A stretch of DNA of 64,000 nt from Strongylocentrotus purpuratus (GCF_000002235.5 NW_022145607.1:36431029-36495028), one strand, 5' to 3'; shown: positions 35,991 through 47,268, counted from the stretch's first letter. Notes: generated from the letters alone by a model not told the origin. A program made the numbers and translations.

Positions 35991-36583
35991 GAATCACTTA
36001 TATGTTATTGGAACTCTGTGAATTTCAATTCCAGCCACAAATCTCTACGTATTATTAAGTTATAGCTAATTCACAGGTTTTGATATGACATGATATATGA
36101 TTAACTTAATTTGTATGGTTCAACTATGGATATTTTCTTTTTCTTTGAAACCCATGTACATGAAAATGTATACATGTTATTTTTGTTACCCACTTGAATA
36201 CATTTTGTAACATTGTGTTATGTTGTTAAATTCATATTCAAAAATTCATTTCAATTCATACAGTGTTAGGTTTTGGGGGTCAGTGGGTCACGGACCACTG
36301 GCTTCATGGGGCAGGTACTGCGCGTGCATTCGGAACTTCTAGGTCAAAAACTCCATTCAGACGCAGAACTTTTTTTTTTTAAGGTTTTCTTAATTTATTC
36401 CGACAACAATATACAACCAATCAAAGCAAGTTTAAAGTACCAGAAGAAAGCTAGCGATTAGTTTATTCATTCGCCACTCATCCCGAGGCCGCCTGATCAC
36501 AATGGAACGAGTGAGGGCTTGCGAGAGCGGCTGAAGTGCAATTGAAACTCGCTATTTTGATCTCCTCCAATCCCCCCCCCCCC
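35991..36583. other. Unannotated spacer
   Basis: AT-rich, then a poly-T (36370) and a poly-C run (36571-36584). No gene seen. Confidence 0.4.
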
Positions 36584-36853
36584 CACTTTGAACATGACAG
36601 ACAAAGAAAGAGGACAAAATATACAGTTCCTCATATTCTACCCTCAACAATTGATGTGGTAGACAAAGGAACATCCCTTCACTGCTATTATGTAAAAATG
36701 TGTAGAACGGGTGAATATGCATGTGACACCTGTTCTACACATTTTTACATAATAGCAGTGAAGGGATGTTCCTTTGTCTACCACAGCAATTGTTGAGGGT
36801 AGAATGAGGACTGTATATTTTGTCCTCTTTCTTTATCCGCCATGTTCATAGTG
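36584..36853. mobile_element. Foldback MITE, copy 1
   Basis: 270 bp, nearly one long hairpin. The left arm runs from CACTTTGAACATGACAGAC through TAGACAAAGGAACATCCC; the right arm is its inverse, ending GCCATGTTCATAGTG. The centre is GAATATGCATGTGACACC. No coding. Confidence 0.8.
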
Positions 36854-37451
36854 CCCCCCCCCGGCCACTCCGGGAACGGAGGGACCGCATGCGTGTTCAC
36901 AAAATCTCCGGCTCGTAACAAAGAAAAATATCTGCCCGTATTGACTTTACACACCGGACTTATATGCCTCAAAAAAGGGGTGCGGGTGCTGAGAAGGCTC
37001 GTATAACAAAAGAAAAAGATCTACCCGTATCGACTTTACACACCGAACTTATGCTGAAAGGGGGGGGGGGGGTGCTGGGAACACGCATATGCGTACCCTA
37101 AATAACAGTGTGTGTGTGGGGGGGGGGGTGGGGCTTCCAACGCAAAAAGAGATGAAGCATTGTGCGCGCGCTGGATTACTAGGTTTTTTTCCGACAAAAG
37201 TACAAAGAAAGTGCATAATAATTGTTTTCATTTTGCTTTTTCAAAGGATACCCAATTAAGTGACTCCCGGGCACTCCAATGCTGGAAAGAACACACTTTT
37301 TAGAAACTTCACTTTCTCATGCAAAAATGCTCATTTTGTTTTATGCACACAAAGTCAAATTGAGCGGATAAAAGTACGTTTCCATATGAATGAAACAACC
37401 AACTAACTAATCAAACAATCAAACAATCAACCAACAAACCAATCAACTAAC
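36854..37451. other. G-run and simple-repeat stretch
   Basis: Two related blocks (36895-36965 and 36990-37060) share 'ACAAAGAAAAATATCTGCCCG'-like text split by G runs at 37061 and 37120. (CAAT)n is at 37385-37450. Confidence 0.45.
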
Positions 37452-37520
37452 CAGATTTTACCTGCCATTAGTTTGCTCTTTGAGGCCTCCCTACTTCAAG
37501 GCGAAATTCCTTCTTACTGG
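37452..37520 (+). mobile_element. 69-bp LINE RT snippet identical to the LINE at 29586-31330
   Basis: It encodes QILPAISLLFEASLLQGE and on to SYW. The 69 bases match the reverse complement of 30923-30991 without a difference that I can see. It is far shorter than a usual LINE insertion. Confidence 0.8.
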
Positions 37521-38009
37521 CTAATAGGCAGGATACGAGAACATTAATTGATTTACAGGTATGTTTAAAGAGCACGATTTATGTCATACTTACTCTCATG
37601 CAGTATTTCTGTAATACATGTAGACCAGCAGAGTTGGGAATCAAAGGCCAACACCGTCTACTCATTCTAATTCTAGCTTTTTCTCGCTCGGAGTGGTTGC
37701 AAGTAAGCACGTACAATATATATTTCTTTCTCTGTTTCATGCCTGAGTGGGACGTTGCAATAAATGATATGGGAAATTCTTTCATAAAACCAACATTTAT
37801 ACCATACCCTCTGAAATAGACGCGGTTATATAGATCGGAGCCAGGCGTAAGAAACCGTCGATATCACAGACTAGGGTTTCGGTCTACTGTACAAGGTGCA
37901 CCCAAGCAATGGATGTACATGTTTTATTGAACTGAGCTGGTATAGCTATGCCACAAATATATTTGTTTGGATAATTCCATAGTGTTTTTACTAAAAGTTC
38001 AGTTCAAAT
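37521..38009. other. Unannotated spacer
   Basis: No gene, repeat or motif recognised. Confidence 0.35.
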
Positions 38010-38128
38010 GTAAAAATGTCAGAGGTAAAAATGTCAGAGGAAAATGTCAGAGGTAAAAATGTCAGAGGTAAAAATGTCAGAGGTAAAAATGTCGGAGGTA
38101 AAAATGTCAGGTAAAAATGTCAGAGGTA
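38010..38128 (+). repeat. 15-bp minisatellite (GTAAAAATGTCAGAG)
   Basis: About eight tandem copies of a 14-15-bp unit, one with a short A run and one with TCGGAG. The same unit recurs inverted at 41768-41920. Confidence 0.9.
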
Positions 38129-38328
38129 TAGGCTGGGCGCCCCGAACTCTGCTAAAGCTTTAGCACCTCATGGCGGCAAATGAAGTGGAGTAAGAATGAG
38201 AAAAAACAAGAAGTCGCCCGAAAAAAAGAAAACTCGCTCCGAAAACTAGAAACACGCTCCAAAAAGTAAAAGACCGTCTCGATTCAGAAGCTCATCCCTA
38301 TTTTAAACCCTCCAACACGTGTGACCCC

Positions 38329-38880
38329 TTATAAGGGCGTGTCACTACGACGCATTGCGTAAAAATAATCCACTCCTCGATCTGTGGCGAAGGCAATTAT
38401 TCTACTCCGAGCTTGGGGACCGTTGTCGTAGAGGAGGAACTGCGTTGGGTTGGGCCCATCCGTCATCGTTTGTTCGGGATCCATGTTAAATTCTGCTAGA
38501 GTTGCAGGCTCCAGAGGTCCTTTGAGTTGATTCAGAATTGTCCTTCTGATAACGGTGCGGCTTGGCAGATTTCCCTGTACTTCTCTAGGCAGATTTCTCA
38601 CCGTATCCGTATATATTTGTTTGGGCGTGTCCGAAGTTGGTGGTCGAGGCCCGTGCCTTCATTTTCTGCCGCGCTTTTGCTATCTCCGCTCCTACTAGAT
38701 CAACGTCATGGTTGTGTGGGTTGGCTGTGTGCGGTTGGGCCCGATTGAGATCTGTTTTTAAGGTTCCTTTGCGCCCACGTGTACGCCTCACACACTTCCA
38801 AAGAATGGACACCTTGTCCTCAAATACTTTTGTGTACATAAAATTATGCCCCTCATTATATGACCTTCATTCCGCCCTTA
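38329..38880 (-). mobile_element. FLYWCH-domain / Mutator-like (MULE) transposase remnant
   Basis: On the minus strand the FLYWCH-like part reads GHNFMYTKVFEDKVSILWKC, then VRRTRGRKGTLKT and a final NPHNHDVD, followed by IAKARQKMKARA. A second frame (38601-38329) continues with NLPSRTVIRRTILNQL, PATLAEF, QFLLYDNGPQ and RIIAFATDRGVDYF. This order is typical of the N-terminal third of invertebrate MULE or FLYWCH-containing proteins. A frameshift lies near 38590-38640 and the second Cys region is altered. No DDE catalytic part follows, so it is probably a truncated DNA-transposon copy. Confidence 0.65.
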
Positions 38881-38949
38881 TTTGATGCAATTACCTCCAT
38901 CGCATGTCGTTTGTCCTTTTTTATATCTATACGTTTATGTCGAGGGAAT

Positions 38950-39102
38950 AAATGATGCCCATTGCTGTTCTCCCAGACTATTTATACCACAATAGTAATC
39001 CACAATCAACTCTTTTGCACATCATTATATAAATAACGATGTAACTTAAACCGAACCTCTGCAAAGCGTGCGCTTCTCTGGAATGTGATGGTGCGGTTGG
39101 CA
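38950..39102. repeat. Left part of a duplicated host segment
   Basis: TTCTCCCAGACTATTT and the following text (38971-39090) recurs at 39558-39645 with gaps. The two copies flank the MITE at 39103-39497. Confidence 0.55.
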
Positions 39103-39497
39103 TTTAAAGATAAAGTTGAGTTCTGGTCTTGCGATTGCATTGTGAAAGAAACGGTGTGGAAGCAATCAGAAAAGGTTGATCATCTAGCATAAACATTTAA
39201 GTATTGGTGTGTAGTGCAAGGTTTTGGAGTCATCAAAATAATAAAAACTTTGGCCCAGTCTTGGTAAAGTAACAAGCACTGTACACAGAAAGATATTGAT
39301 ATGGGACTACACAAACATATGGCATTCAAATCGGGCCTCATTTTAAAGTTGTTACTTGTCATATCTTGGATATGATTCATTTGAAATAGATTTTCAGGGA
39401 ATAACTTTTTTCTTTGATGTTCTTCCACACTTGCATAATAAGAATGATAACAAACGCTCACAAATTATTGTTCACCTTTAACTCAACCTTCTCTTTA
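39103..39497 (+). mobile_element. MITE, TIR TTTAAAGATAAAGTTGAGTT
   Basis: 395 bp with TIRs TTTAAAGATAAAGTTGAG and (inverse) AACTCAACCTTCTCTTTAA. The body is shared with 56288-56682 and, in reverse, with 58864-59239. Confidence 0.75.
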
Positions 39498-39966
39498 ATT
39501 GATGTAACATAGGCGGCTTTCTGCTTTGTATCGGAGTAACAAAGCTGCTTATTGATTTTCTCCCAGACTATTTCATACCGCAATAGTAATCGACAATATT
39601 TTTTTGCAACGCGCGCACTTCGGGAATGTGATGGGTTAGCATTGATAACATGGCTTTCTGCTTTGTTTCAGAGTATCAAAATACCAAGCCCACAAGAAAG
39701 TGGAATTGTCGGAAATATGCATTTTTTGGAAATTACATATAATTGTAGTCATTGCCACGCAATAAAATGTCCAACAATCTTCAAAAGTGAAGGAGAAGTG
39801 GAGGGGGGGGGGGGGAGGTTCATAGATATCTGATCCTATTTTGGGGGCTGTACTGACTTTTCTTTTTATTTAATAATTACACCATGCATGGAGCGACAAC
39901 TCAGCCTATAAAACATGGCCAAACTTCTCGATTTTAGAAATCCCCAGAAGTTTGCTCAGTGTACCA
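39498..39966. other. Spacer with duplicated segment and a G run
   Basis: 39558-39645 repeats 38971-39090. A G run is at 39803-39816. 39915-39966 is repeated at 40258-40310, on the other side of the next foldback element. Confidence 0.5.
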
Positions 39967-40191
39967 CACTATGAACATGACAGACAATGAAAGCGGACAA
40001 AATATACAGTTCCTCAGGTAGACAAAGGAACATCCCTTCACTGCTATTATGTAAAAATGTGTAGAACAGGTGAATATGCATGTGACACCTGTTCTACACA
40101 TTTTTACATAATAGCAGTGAAGGGATGTCCCTTTGTCTACCTGAGGAACTGTATATTTTGTCCGGTTTCATTGTCTGTCATGTTTATAGTG
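39967..40191. mobile_element. Foldback MITE, copy 2
   Basis: 225-bp hairpin with termini CACTATGAACATGACAGAC / GTCTGTCATGTTTATAGTG and the same centre as copy 1 (36584-36853). It lacks the CTCAACAATTG segment found in both arms of copy 1. Direct repeats of host sequence flank it. Confidence 0.8.
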
Positions 40192-40194
40192 CCA

Positions 40195-40366
40195 GTACCA
40201 TTTGCTTTAACAAAAGCATAATATACCGTTATATAAATATTGAATTGAATATTGAAACATGGCCAAACTTCTCGATTTTAGAAATCCCCAGAAGTTTGCT
40301 CAGTGTACCAGTACCATTTGCTTTAACAAAAGCATAATATACCGGTATGTAAATATTGAATTAGGC
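40195..40366. repeat. Direct repeat of about 117 bp
   Basis: AGTACCATTTGCTTTAACAA opens both 40195 and 40312. The intervening text includes a second copy of 39915-39966. Confidence 0.7.
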
Positions 40367-41452
40367 AGACTGGACATGCATGGTTGCTACTCCGAGTGTC
40401 ACGCCTTGCAAGCGATCATCAGACAACTAATACTCTTTTCACACTGGTTTTGCTTAACCCCGTACTTTGCTTAGCCCCGATTCGTCTGCAACCTTGGTAC
40501 AAATACGCTCAAAATAAGACTTAACCAGTACAATACATGAATACAATATAATAAGAATTACTCATGAGTAATTCTAATTGTATTTTATTAGTTAAGTCTT
40601 ATTTTAGGGGTATTTGTACCCAAGCGCGTAGCCAGGATTTCATTTTAGGGGGGGGGGGGCGGTAGTGAGCACGCGAAGCGTGCGAATCACTTACAGAGCG
40701 CGCTCCCTAGGGGGGAGGGTGCAGGGAGGGGGGAGGTTCCCCCCTCCCGCGCGAAGCGCGAAAGCTTTGAGGTTTCATCAAATTATAAGAGAATGAAGAC
40801 GATTCGTTTGACCATTCTCGACTCTTAATCCTTATCTAAATTCAGTTTCTGTTGACGTTTCAGTTGAGAAAGAAGACGATTCGCTGTACCGTCACGGTCC
40901 TCGACTCTTAATTTTTGTTTGAATCAAGTTCCCCTGCCTGAAGTTTTATTAGATTATTAAAGAAAGAAGACGATTCGTTGTACCATTCTCGACTCTTAAT
41001 CCTTATCTAAATTCAGTTTCCCCCTCCCCTCCCACGGAAGCTTTGACGTTTCATAAATTATTAGAGAAAGAAGACGATTTGTTGTACCGTTCTCGACTCT
41101 TAATCCTTATCTGAATTCAGTTCCCCCCTCCCCTCCCGCGCGAAGCGCGGAAGCTTAGACGTTTCATTAAATTATTAGAGAAAGGAGACGATTCGTTGTA
41201 CCGTTCTCGACTCTTAATCCTTTTTCTTCCTACGTCCTCTTCCTTTCTTCTTTTTTTCTCTCTTTTTTTTTTTTGGCCGACGTTTTTTTTTTTTTTTTTT
41301 TTGGGGGGGGGGGGGCGGTCGCCCCCCCCCCAGGCTACGCGCCTGTTTGTACCAAGGTTGTAGGATAATCATGTTTAAGAATGCTATCAATTGCCTGATG
41401 ATTGCTTGCAAGGCGCGAAACTCGGAGTAGAAACCATGTCCCAGTCTGCCTG
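40364..41452. mobile_element. Large foldback element interrupted by a hAT-type MITE
   Basis: The left arm 40364-40562 (AGGCAGACTGG ... CTTGCAAGCGATCATCAG ... AACCTTGGTACAAATA) is the inverse of the right arm 40566-40620 plus 41346-41452. The centre is ATTACTCATGAGTAAT. The right arm is split by the element at 40621-41345. Confidence 0.75.
40621..41345. mobile_element. hAT-type MITE with 8-bp target duplication
   Basis: 725 bp with ends CAAGCGCGTAGCCAGG and (inverse) CAGGCGCGTAGCCTGG, flanked on both sides by TTTGTACC. Inside are five copies of a roughly 90-115-bp unit with AGACGATTCGTTGTACC and CTCGACTCTTAATCC, and G/C/T runs at the ends. No transposase. An 8-bp duplication is the mark of hAT transposition. 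Confidence 0.85.
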
Positions 41453-41453
41453 C

Positions 41454-41767
41454 TCTGCCTAGGCATTGACCACTGTTCGGAAGGATTTATTAGCAAAGCT
41501 TAATATAAGAGGAAGGGGGAGAGCAGCCGGATCACCGTGCCCCAGAAGAAAAATACCCCCCCCCCCCTCCTCGTCTTCCTTCGGCAATAATCGGGCAAAA
41601 AGTCACCATTAGGGGCCGAAAGGTAAATTTAAACTGGGAAAGTGAAAAATAAAGCAGCTGTGAAATAACAACTGCAGAATATCCCTCGCTGTTCTTTTTC
41701 GATAAGCCTAATATATAACCCGGGTGTAACCATAACAAACTTGCCACATGATTTTGTTTTTATTTTA
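41454..41767. other. Unannotated spacer
   Basis: One C run at 41558-41569. No gene seen. Confidence 0.35.
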
Positions 41768-41920
41768 TACCTCTAATATTTATACCTCTGACATTTTTAC
41801 CTTTGACATTTTTACCTCTGACATTTTTTCCTCTGACATTTTTACCTCTGACATTTTTACCTCTGACATTTTTTCCTCTGACATTTTTTCCTCTGACATT
41901 TTTTCCTCTGACATTTTTAC
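41768..41920 (-). repeat. 15-bp minisatellite, inverted copy
   Basis: About ten copies of ACCTCTGACATTTTT, the inverse of the unit at 38010-38128, with T/A alternation at one base. Open frames here on both strands (TSDIF and GKNVR repeats) are by-products. Confidence 0.9.
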
Positions 41921-42775
41921 ACCGAGCCCAGTGCCCCCCCCCCCACTTGTTCAAGTACCCCTAAATTGCCCCTTTAACTGTGTAAGAAGTGCGTCTTTTG
42001 ACATGGGAAAAGTGCCCCTATTCCATTGTAGGAATGAATGTTGTGGATAAAACTAAATGAATACTCTTACCGTTATTAATAATCTTCTGAGCTGATATCG
42101 CGAGTGTAGTATGAAGCTGGAAAGGGAATCATGCAGAGTAGCGAGGTGATGACTCCGCTGCATATATACACACGTGGAGCGCGACTAGCTAGCTAGCGAA
42201 CGCGAATGAAGAAGGCACACAAGCCTTACAGTTCACACTTTCCCGAAATAAACTAAAGGACGTAAATCTGATTTGCGATAGAGTCCTCAAAAAACAATTT
42301 TGATGAAAACTCACTATTAATGTGAAAACCAATGAAATAACGTTTGTTGTATAATCCGAACTCTTCCTATAAAAACGTGTCCGAGTGTCGAAGCTGAAGA
42401 CAGGAGAAGTCAGTAAAATTCGGTAGCATATAATTATTGGCACCAAGATTAGTGGCGACATGAATATTCATTATTCCCTACGTCACAGACGTGCGGCGTG
42501 CGTACTCTGTCTATGGATCTGTCTTATCAAGAAGCGGCAGGTAACTTCTTGGTCTTATACACTAGCTAGTACACGAGTACGTTCGTAAGCATTAGTACAT
42601 GTACATTGCTCCGGAATGAAGAGAATTATTATAAAGGACAAATTACTCCGTGAAGCCAAGTACAAGCAGGGAATTGAAATAGCAAACGTTCCTCGGAGCG
42701 GCTATACACTCCCTAAATCTAGCTAGTTTTGTAATGACAGTTTATAGGAAAATGGACATTTAGTAGGCCTAGTGT
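41921..42775. other. Unannotated stretch
   Basis: No family recognised. On the minus strand a TATATA at 42163-42170 and a possible donor ACG|GTAAGAG near 42072 could be a promoter and first exon, but nothing coding supports it. Confidence 0.3.
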
Positions 42776-43662
42776 TTAGTTGTTCAATAACATCACTCAG
42801 TTTGATTTGATTCGAGATATCTCATTAATAAAACAGTATAAAGGCTGTATGAGTCTCGAACGAACCATCGCCACTAATCTTGGTGCCAACACCGTTAAAC
42901 TATGCTCCAAATTTAGTACTACATGTTGTGTGCCTAGCTATGAAAGACCCGGGGTGGGATTATCTGGGAGAACGGAAGATTGATATTGTTAAGTTGTTCA
43001 ATAACATCACTCATTTTGATTTGATTCGAGATATATCTCATGAATGAAAGAGTATAAAGGCTGTATGAGTCTCGAACGAACCATCATCACTAATCTTGGT
43101 GCCAACACCGTTAAACTATGTTCCAAATTTAGTACTACCTTTTATGTGCCCTATAGGCTAAAGACCCAGGGTTGGATTATTTAGGAGAATGGAAGATTGA
43201 TATTGTTAAGTTGTTCCATAATATCACTCAGTTTGATTTGATTCGAGATATATATCAGTAATAAAACAGTATAAAAGCTATATAAGTAGTCTCAAATGAA
43301 CCTACACCATTAAACTTGGTGCCAACACCATTAAGCCATGCACCAAATTTAGTAGTACATTATGTGTATTTATAAAGACCGAGGTTTCCCAGATTTACTT
43401 ATGAAAATGAACATTCAATACCGGTAAGTTGTTCGATCACATCATTCAGTTTGTTACCACTGTACATAATATATATCAGTAATAAAACAGTATAAAAGCT
43501 ATATATGTAGTTTCAAATGAACCTACACCATTAAACTTGGTGCCAACACCATTAAACTATGCACCAAATTTAGTAATACATATTATTTATATCTATAAAG
43601 ACCGAGGTTTACCCGGGTTTATTTAGGAGAATTGAAGATTGATGTTGTAAAGTTGTTCTATA
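42776..43662 (+). repeat. Satellite-like tandem repeat, period about 214-224 bp (left part)
   Basis: Four units start TTGTTC(A/C/G)ATAA-ATCA near 42779, 42994, 43213 and 43430, with a fifth beginning at 43653. Shared words are CTTGGTGCCAACACC and CACCAAATTTAGTA. The array continues after the transposon at 45941. Confidence 0.85.
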
Positions 43663-45940
43663 ATGCTAGGAGTCCACTGGGCCGGCGCCAGTTGGCGCCA
43701 GTTTGCGCCAATGCAATTTACTGTGGCGCCTAGTGTCGCCAATAAGGTGCCTAGTGGCGTGTAGTGGCTCAAACTGCCTCCCAACTGGCTCGTGGTGGCC
43801 CGTAATTTAAATGTGGCGGCAAGAAAATTTCAAAATGTTTGAAATTTTCGTCGCGCCACTTGCATCGAGCAATCAGCGCCAAGTGTCCGCCAAGTTGCAC
43901 CAAATGGCGCGAACATATCGCCCTTTGGCGCAAACAATCCGCCTATTGGAATCCACTGGAATGTAATGGCGCGCGCCAAGTTGCGCCAATGAGATTTCGC
44001 GCCACATGGCGCCACTTGGCGCCAAGGGGCACCTTGTTTGCGCCACTACGCGAGCCAAACGGCACCCGATTGGTGACTACTTCGCGCCAAATGCCACCTG
44101 ATTGCCCGCCATTCGGCGCCACTTGCCACCTATAAAAGCAGGGCGGCATCGCAGGACTTTCTCCTAAGCATTTGGTGGAAATTTTACCTATTATATTTCT
44201 ATATCAATACAATATTAGTTTTATTAGTAGTTCTATATCAATACAATATTAATATTATCATAATTCAATATAACGTTTCTACAACAGGGTGAAATTAAAT
44301 TAAATAGAAGGAACAACTTTTGAGAGCTGACACTCTTTCTAAGGGACCTCCTTTTTGTTTTGCCTTGGGGTGACCTCTTCCCTTTAAAAAAAAAAAAAAA
44401 ATTCGATAAACAATTAATACTGTAATAGAATCATAGTAATCGTAATCACTGCCTTCAACACTGGTCGTATTAGATAATAGCTAATTATAGCTTATGAGAG
44501 CGGGCATTCTTTTCGAAGGTACTTCTCTGTTTTGGGTTTTGGGTACATTGCCTACATATTTATGTTTCTATATCGATATTATAGTAATATCATCGAAATA
44601 GATACTACTGGTTCATATGAAGATAATGACGAGGATAAGCTTTTGAGAACTGATATTCTGTACATGGGTACTTTATATATATATATATATATCTCTCTTT
44701 TTCTTTTTGTTATGCTTTGGGGATAATTATATAACTTATATCAACTCTATACCTGTATAATACCAAGATCATCAAATTCGATAATACTGGTTAAAATGTG
44801 GGTTTATTTTAGAAAAGGGGAAACATCTCACGAGAGCTGGAAACCCTTTCATAGTTACTGCACTATTTAACCCATGGTTAATCTCTTACCTAGTAAATTT
44901 TCTATATCACGGCATTGATCTTTTTTGAATAGTCGGCAAAGACTAACTCAACGTTATTTGATGTTAATCATTTTATTAACAGTATAAGAATTTAACAAAT
45001 GCACCTCCCAATGTACACCTATTGTTTTGATGTTTATGTATATGTGTCACCGTTTTACGTCTACTTGTTCCCCATTTTGTTTTCTCTTATCCAAAAGAGC
45101 TACATAATTGTATTGAGTCACGGCTCTTATGAAGAGTGTACCACATCATTTAATTTCGAATTCCAAATATATAACAATAACAAAAAATGAGCACAAAAAA
45201 AAAATAATAATAATAATAATAATAATAAAATATTATATGTATATATATATATATATGAATATATTCAAATAAATACCGCTATTTTTAGCTGGCATAAATA
45301 GTCATTTCTGACTGCAATGCCAAAACAAATTTTAAATTAACAACAACAGGACTTTCTCACAGTGATGGCGGCAGTTGTGCTTCCTTTTCTTCTTAGGAGG
45401 CTCTTCTTCTTCAGGATTGGCCAGCATAAGTTGATAGGCAGTGGCCACCTCAGCATCTCTCATCATCTTCGGATGGAGCAGCATCATCACTCCAACATTA
45501 TCAAAAGCCTCAGACATATCAAAATTGTAAAATATTTAGTAGAGATGTTGTTCATACAGCAGCTGAGGATATGGTCTGAACCAGGTAGCCAATGGCCGGT
45601 ATTTATTTAGTCGGCAAGTAGCGCCAAGCGGCGGCAAGTTCAAACCAATTTGGCGACCTTTGGCACAAACTAATCACCAAGTGGCGCAAAGTAGCCGTCT
45701 ATTGGCGCGAATGGCGCCAACAGGATGAATTTTGGAATCAAATGGCCGTGTAATGGCGCAACATTTTGGAGCAAGCCGGGTGGCACTTGGCGCACGCCAT
45801 ATGGCACCCAGTTTATTCCACTTGGCGACACATGCCGAGCAGACATTAATTCGGCGCCACAGCGAGCCACTACGCGCCAATCACATAATCTTTGGCGCGA
45901 ACTGGCACCAACTGGCGCCGGCCCAGTGGACTCCTAGCAT
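43663..45940. mobile_element. 2.28-kb terminal-inverted-repeat transposon with GGCGCC-rich ends
   Basis: Inverted ends ATGCTAGGAGTCCACTGGGC continue for about 40 bp. The outer 455 bp on the left and 330 bp on the right are packed with TGGCGCCA-type words on both strands. The flanking TA on each side may be the target duplication. The AT-rich interior has (AAT)n and (TA)n at 45205-45260. One short minus-strand frame, 45517-45332, ends in PPKKKRKHNCRHHCEK, a nuclear-signal-like basic cluster that may be a transposase remnant. No catalytic domain is seen. Confidence 0.75.
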
Positions 45941-46195
45941 TACATCACTCAGTTTGATTTGATTCGAGATATATCTCATTAATAAAACAGTATAAACGTT
46001 ATACGAGTCTCGAACGAACCATCGCCTAAACTTGGTGCCAACACCATTAAACTATATGCTCCAAATTTGGTTATACATTTTGTGTGTCTATAAAGACCGA
46101 GGCTTCCCAGGATCATTTAGGAGAATGGAAGATTGATATTCTGAAGTTGTTCGATAATATCACTCAGTTTGATTGGATTGCACATTATGTCTTTT
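45941..46195 (+). repeat. Satellite-like tandem repeat (right part)
   Basis: Completes the unit broken at 43662 and starts another at about 46145, which soon fades. Confidence 0.8.
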
Positions 46196-46199
46196 ATTA

Positions 46200-46232
46200 A
46201 TGGTGTAAAAGTCTCTAAAGAGAAGAAAATAA

Positions 46233-46272
<40 letters not shown>

Positions 46273-46690
46273 GATGTGAAAGGGAAAGAAAGAAGAGGAA
46301 AAAGAAGAAAAAAAAGGAGGAGGGGAAGAAAGAGATCAGGGGGAGGGGGGGGGGGGCGAAATGGGCCTTGCCTCCCATAATGTTGATTCCACTTCTCCCT
46401 CCCAGCAAAACAAAAAGAGAGAAGAAGGAAAGGGAAAGAAAAAAGGAAAAGAGGAGATAACGGAAAGGAAAAAAAAGAGGAAGAAGATAAGAAAAGAAGG
46501 GGAATATCAGTTACTATTTTCCCGCCAACAAGTTGTGGATCCGGGGGGGGGAGGCCCTTGCCTCTTTCCACCCCCCCCCCCCCCCCCCCTCCCCCTCCCC
46601 CACCGCCAAAAAAGAAGGGAAAAAGGGGGAAGGGAAAGAGGAGAGCTAAAAGGGAACAAAAAAGAGGAAGAAAAGAAGAAAAGGGTGTAA
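46200..46690. repeat. Purine-rich low-complexity stretch
   Basis: Long GA/AAG-rich text with G run 46345-46357 and C run 46569-46588. The open frames of Lys/Glu or Phe/Ser/Pro are artefacts of composition. Confidence 0.7.
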
Positions 46691-46736
46691 AGAACTAGAG
46701 ATCAGTTGCGATTTTTATCGCTTCTTCTATCATCAT

Positions 46737-46925
46737 TAGGGAGTTTTGGCAATCGGCGAGGGGGGCCTTCTACAACGCTAATCTCAGAGCGAAAATTTCC
46801 GCGTAGCGTCCAAACCTACGACGGTTTTCAGTCTGATTAGCGTCGAGTGTCGAGCTATTACGGAGAGGCGAGCTCATTTAAATACCCCGTAGTCAGCACT
46901 TGCGTCGCCGTGCGAAAAGTCCCTA
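46737..46925. mobile_element. MITE, TIR TAGGGAGTTTTGGCA
   Basis: 189 bp. Left TAGGGAGTTTTGGCAATCGG matches the inverse of the right end, TAGGGACTTTTCGCACGG. GC-richer than its surroundings, no coding. Confidence 0.6.
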
Positions 46926-47145
46926 ACGTACAACTTTTATTGTACTAGAATTTATATGAAAAAAAGCGTTTGGAACTTATAATGCACATGATGCAATTTC
47001 ATGTGCAATTTACTGTGTGAAACGCCTTGTCTAATACTCAAATACTCTTTTATTTTTTGTTCAACCTTTTATACAGTAAGAAAATTATGTGCAAGGAAAC
47101 CAATTTTCTTTTAAAATTAGGTCAACCACAATCGGGGTAATAATA

Positions 47146-47225
47146 TTTCTGTATAAGCGCTTAGGCACATCGTTGGATTGATGTATTGAGTGCTATATAA
47201 ACACGGAATATTATTATTATTACTA
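47146..47225 (+). mobile_element. SINE-like tail
   Basis: AAGCGCTTAGGCACATC ... AGTGCTATATAAAC followed by ATT repeats, the common 3' tail of short dispersed repeats; a relative is at 57600-57780. Confidence 0.45.
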
Positions 47226-47268
47226 TTAATCTTTGTAAACCTGATCAAATATTGGACACGCAAGCAGG

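Noticed and set aside
41748-42050. Frame with TSDIF/SSDIF repeats, and the opposite GKNVR repeats
   Set aside because: Translation of the 15-bp minisatellite; no coding evidence.
42050-42180. Promoter and first exon on the minus strand (TATATA plus GTAAGAG donor)
   Set aside because: No coding sequence or second exon was found; such words are common in AT-rich DNA.
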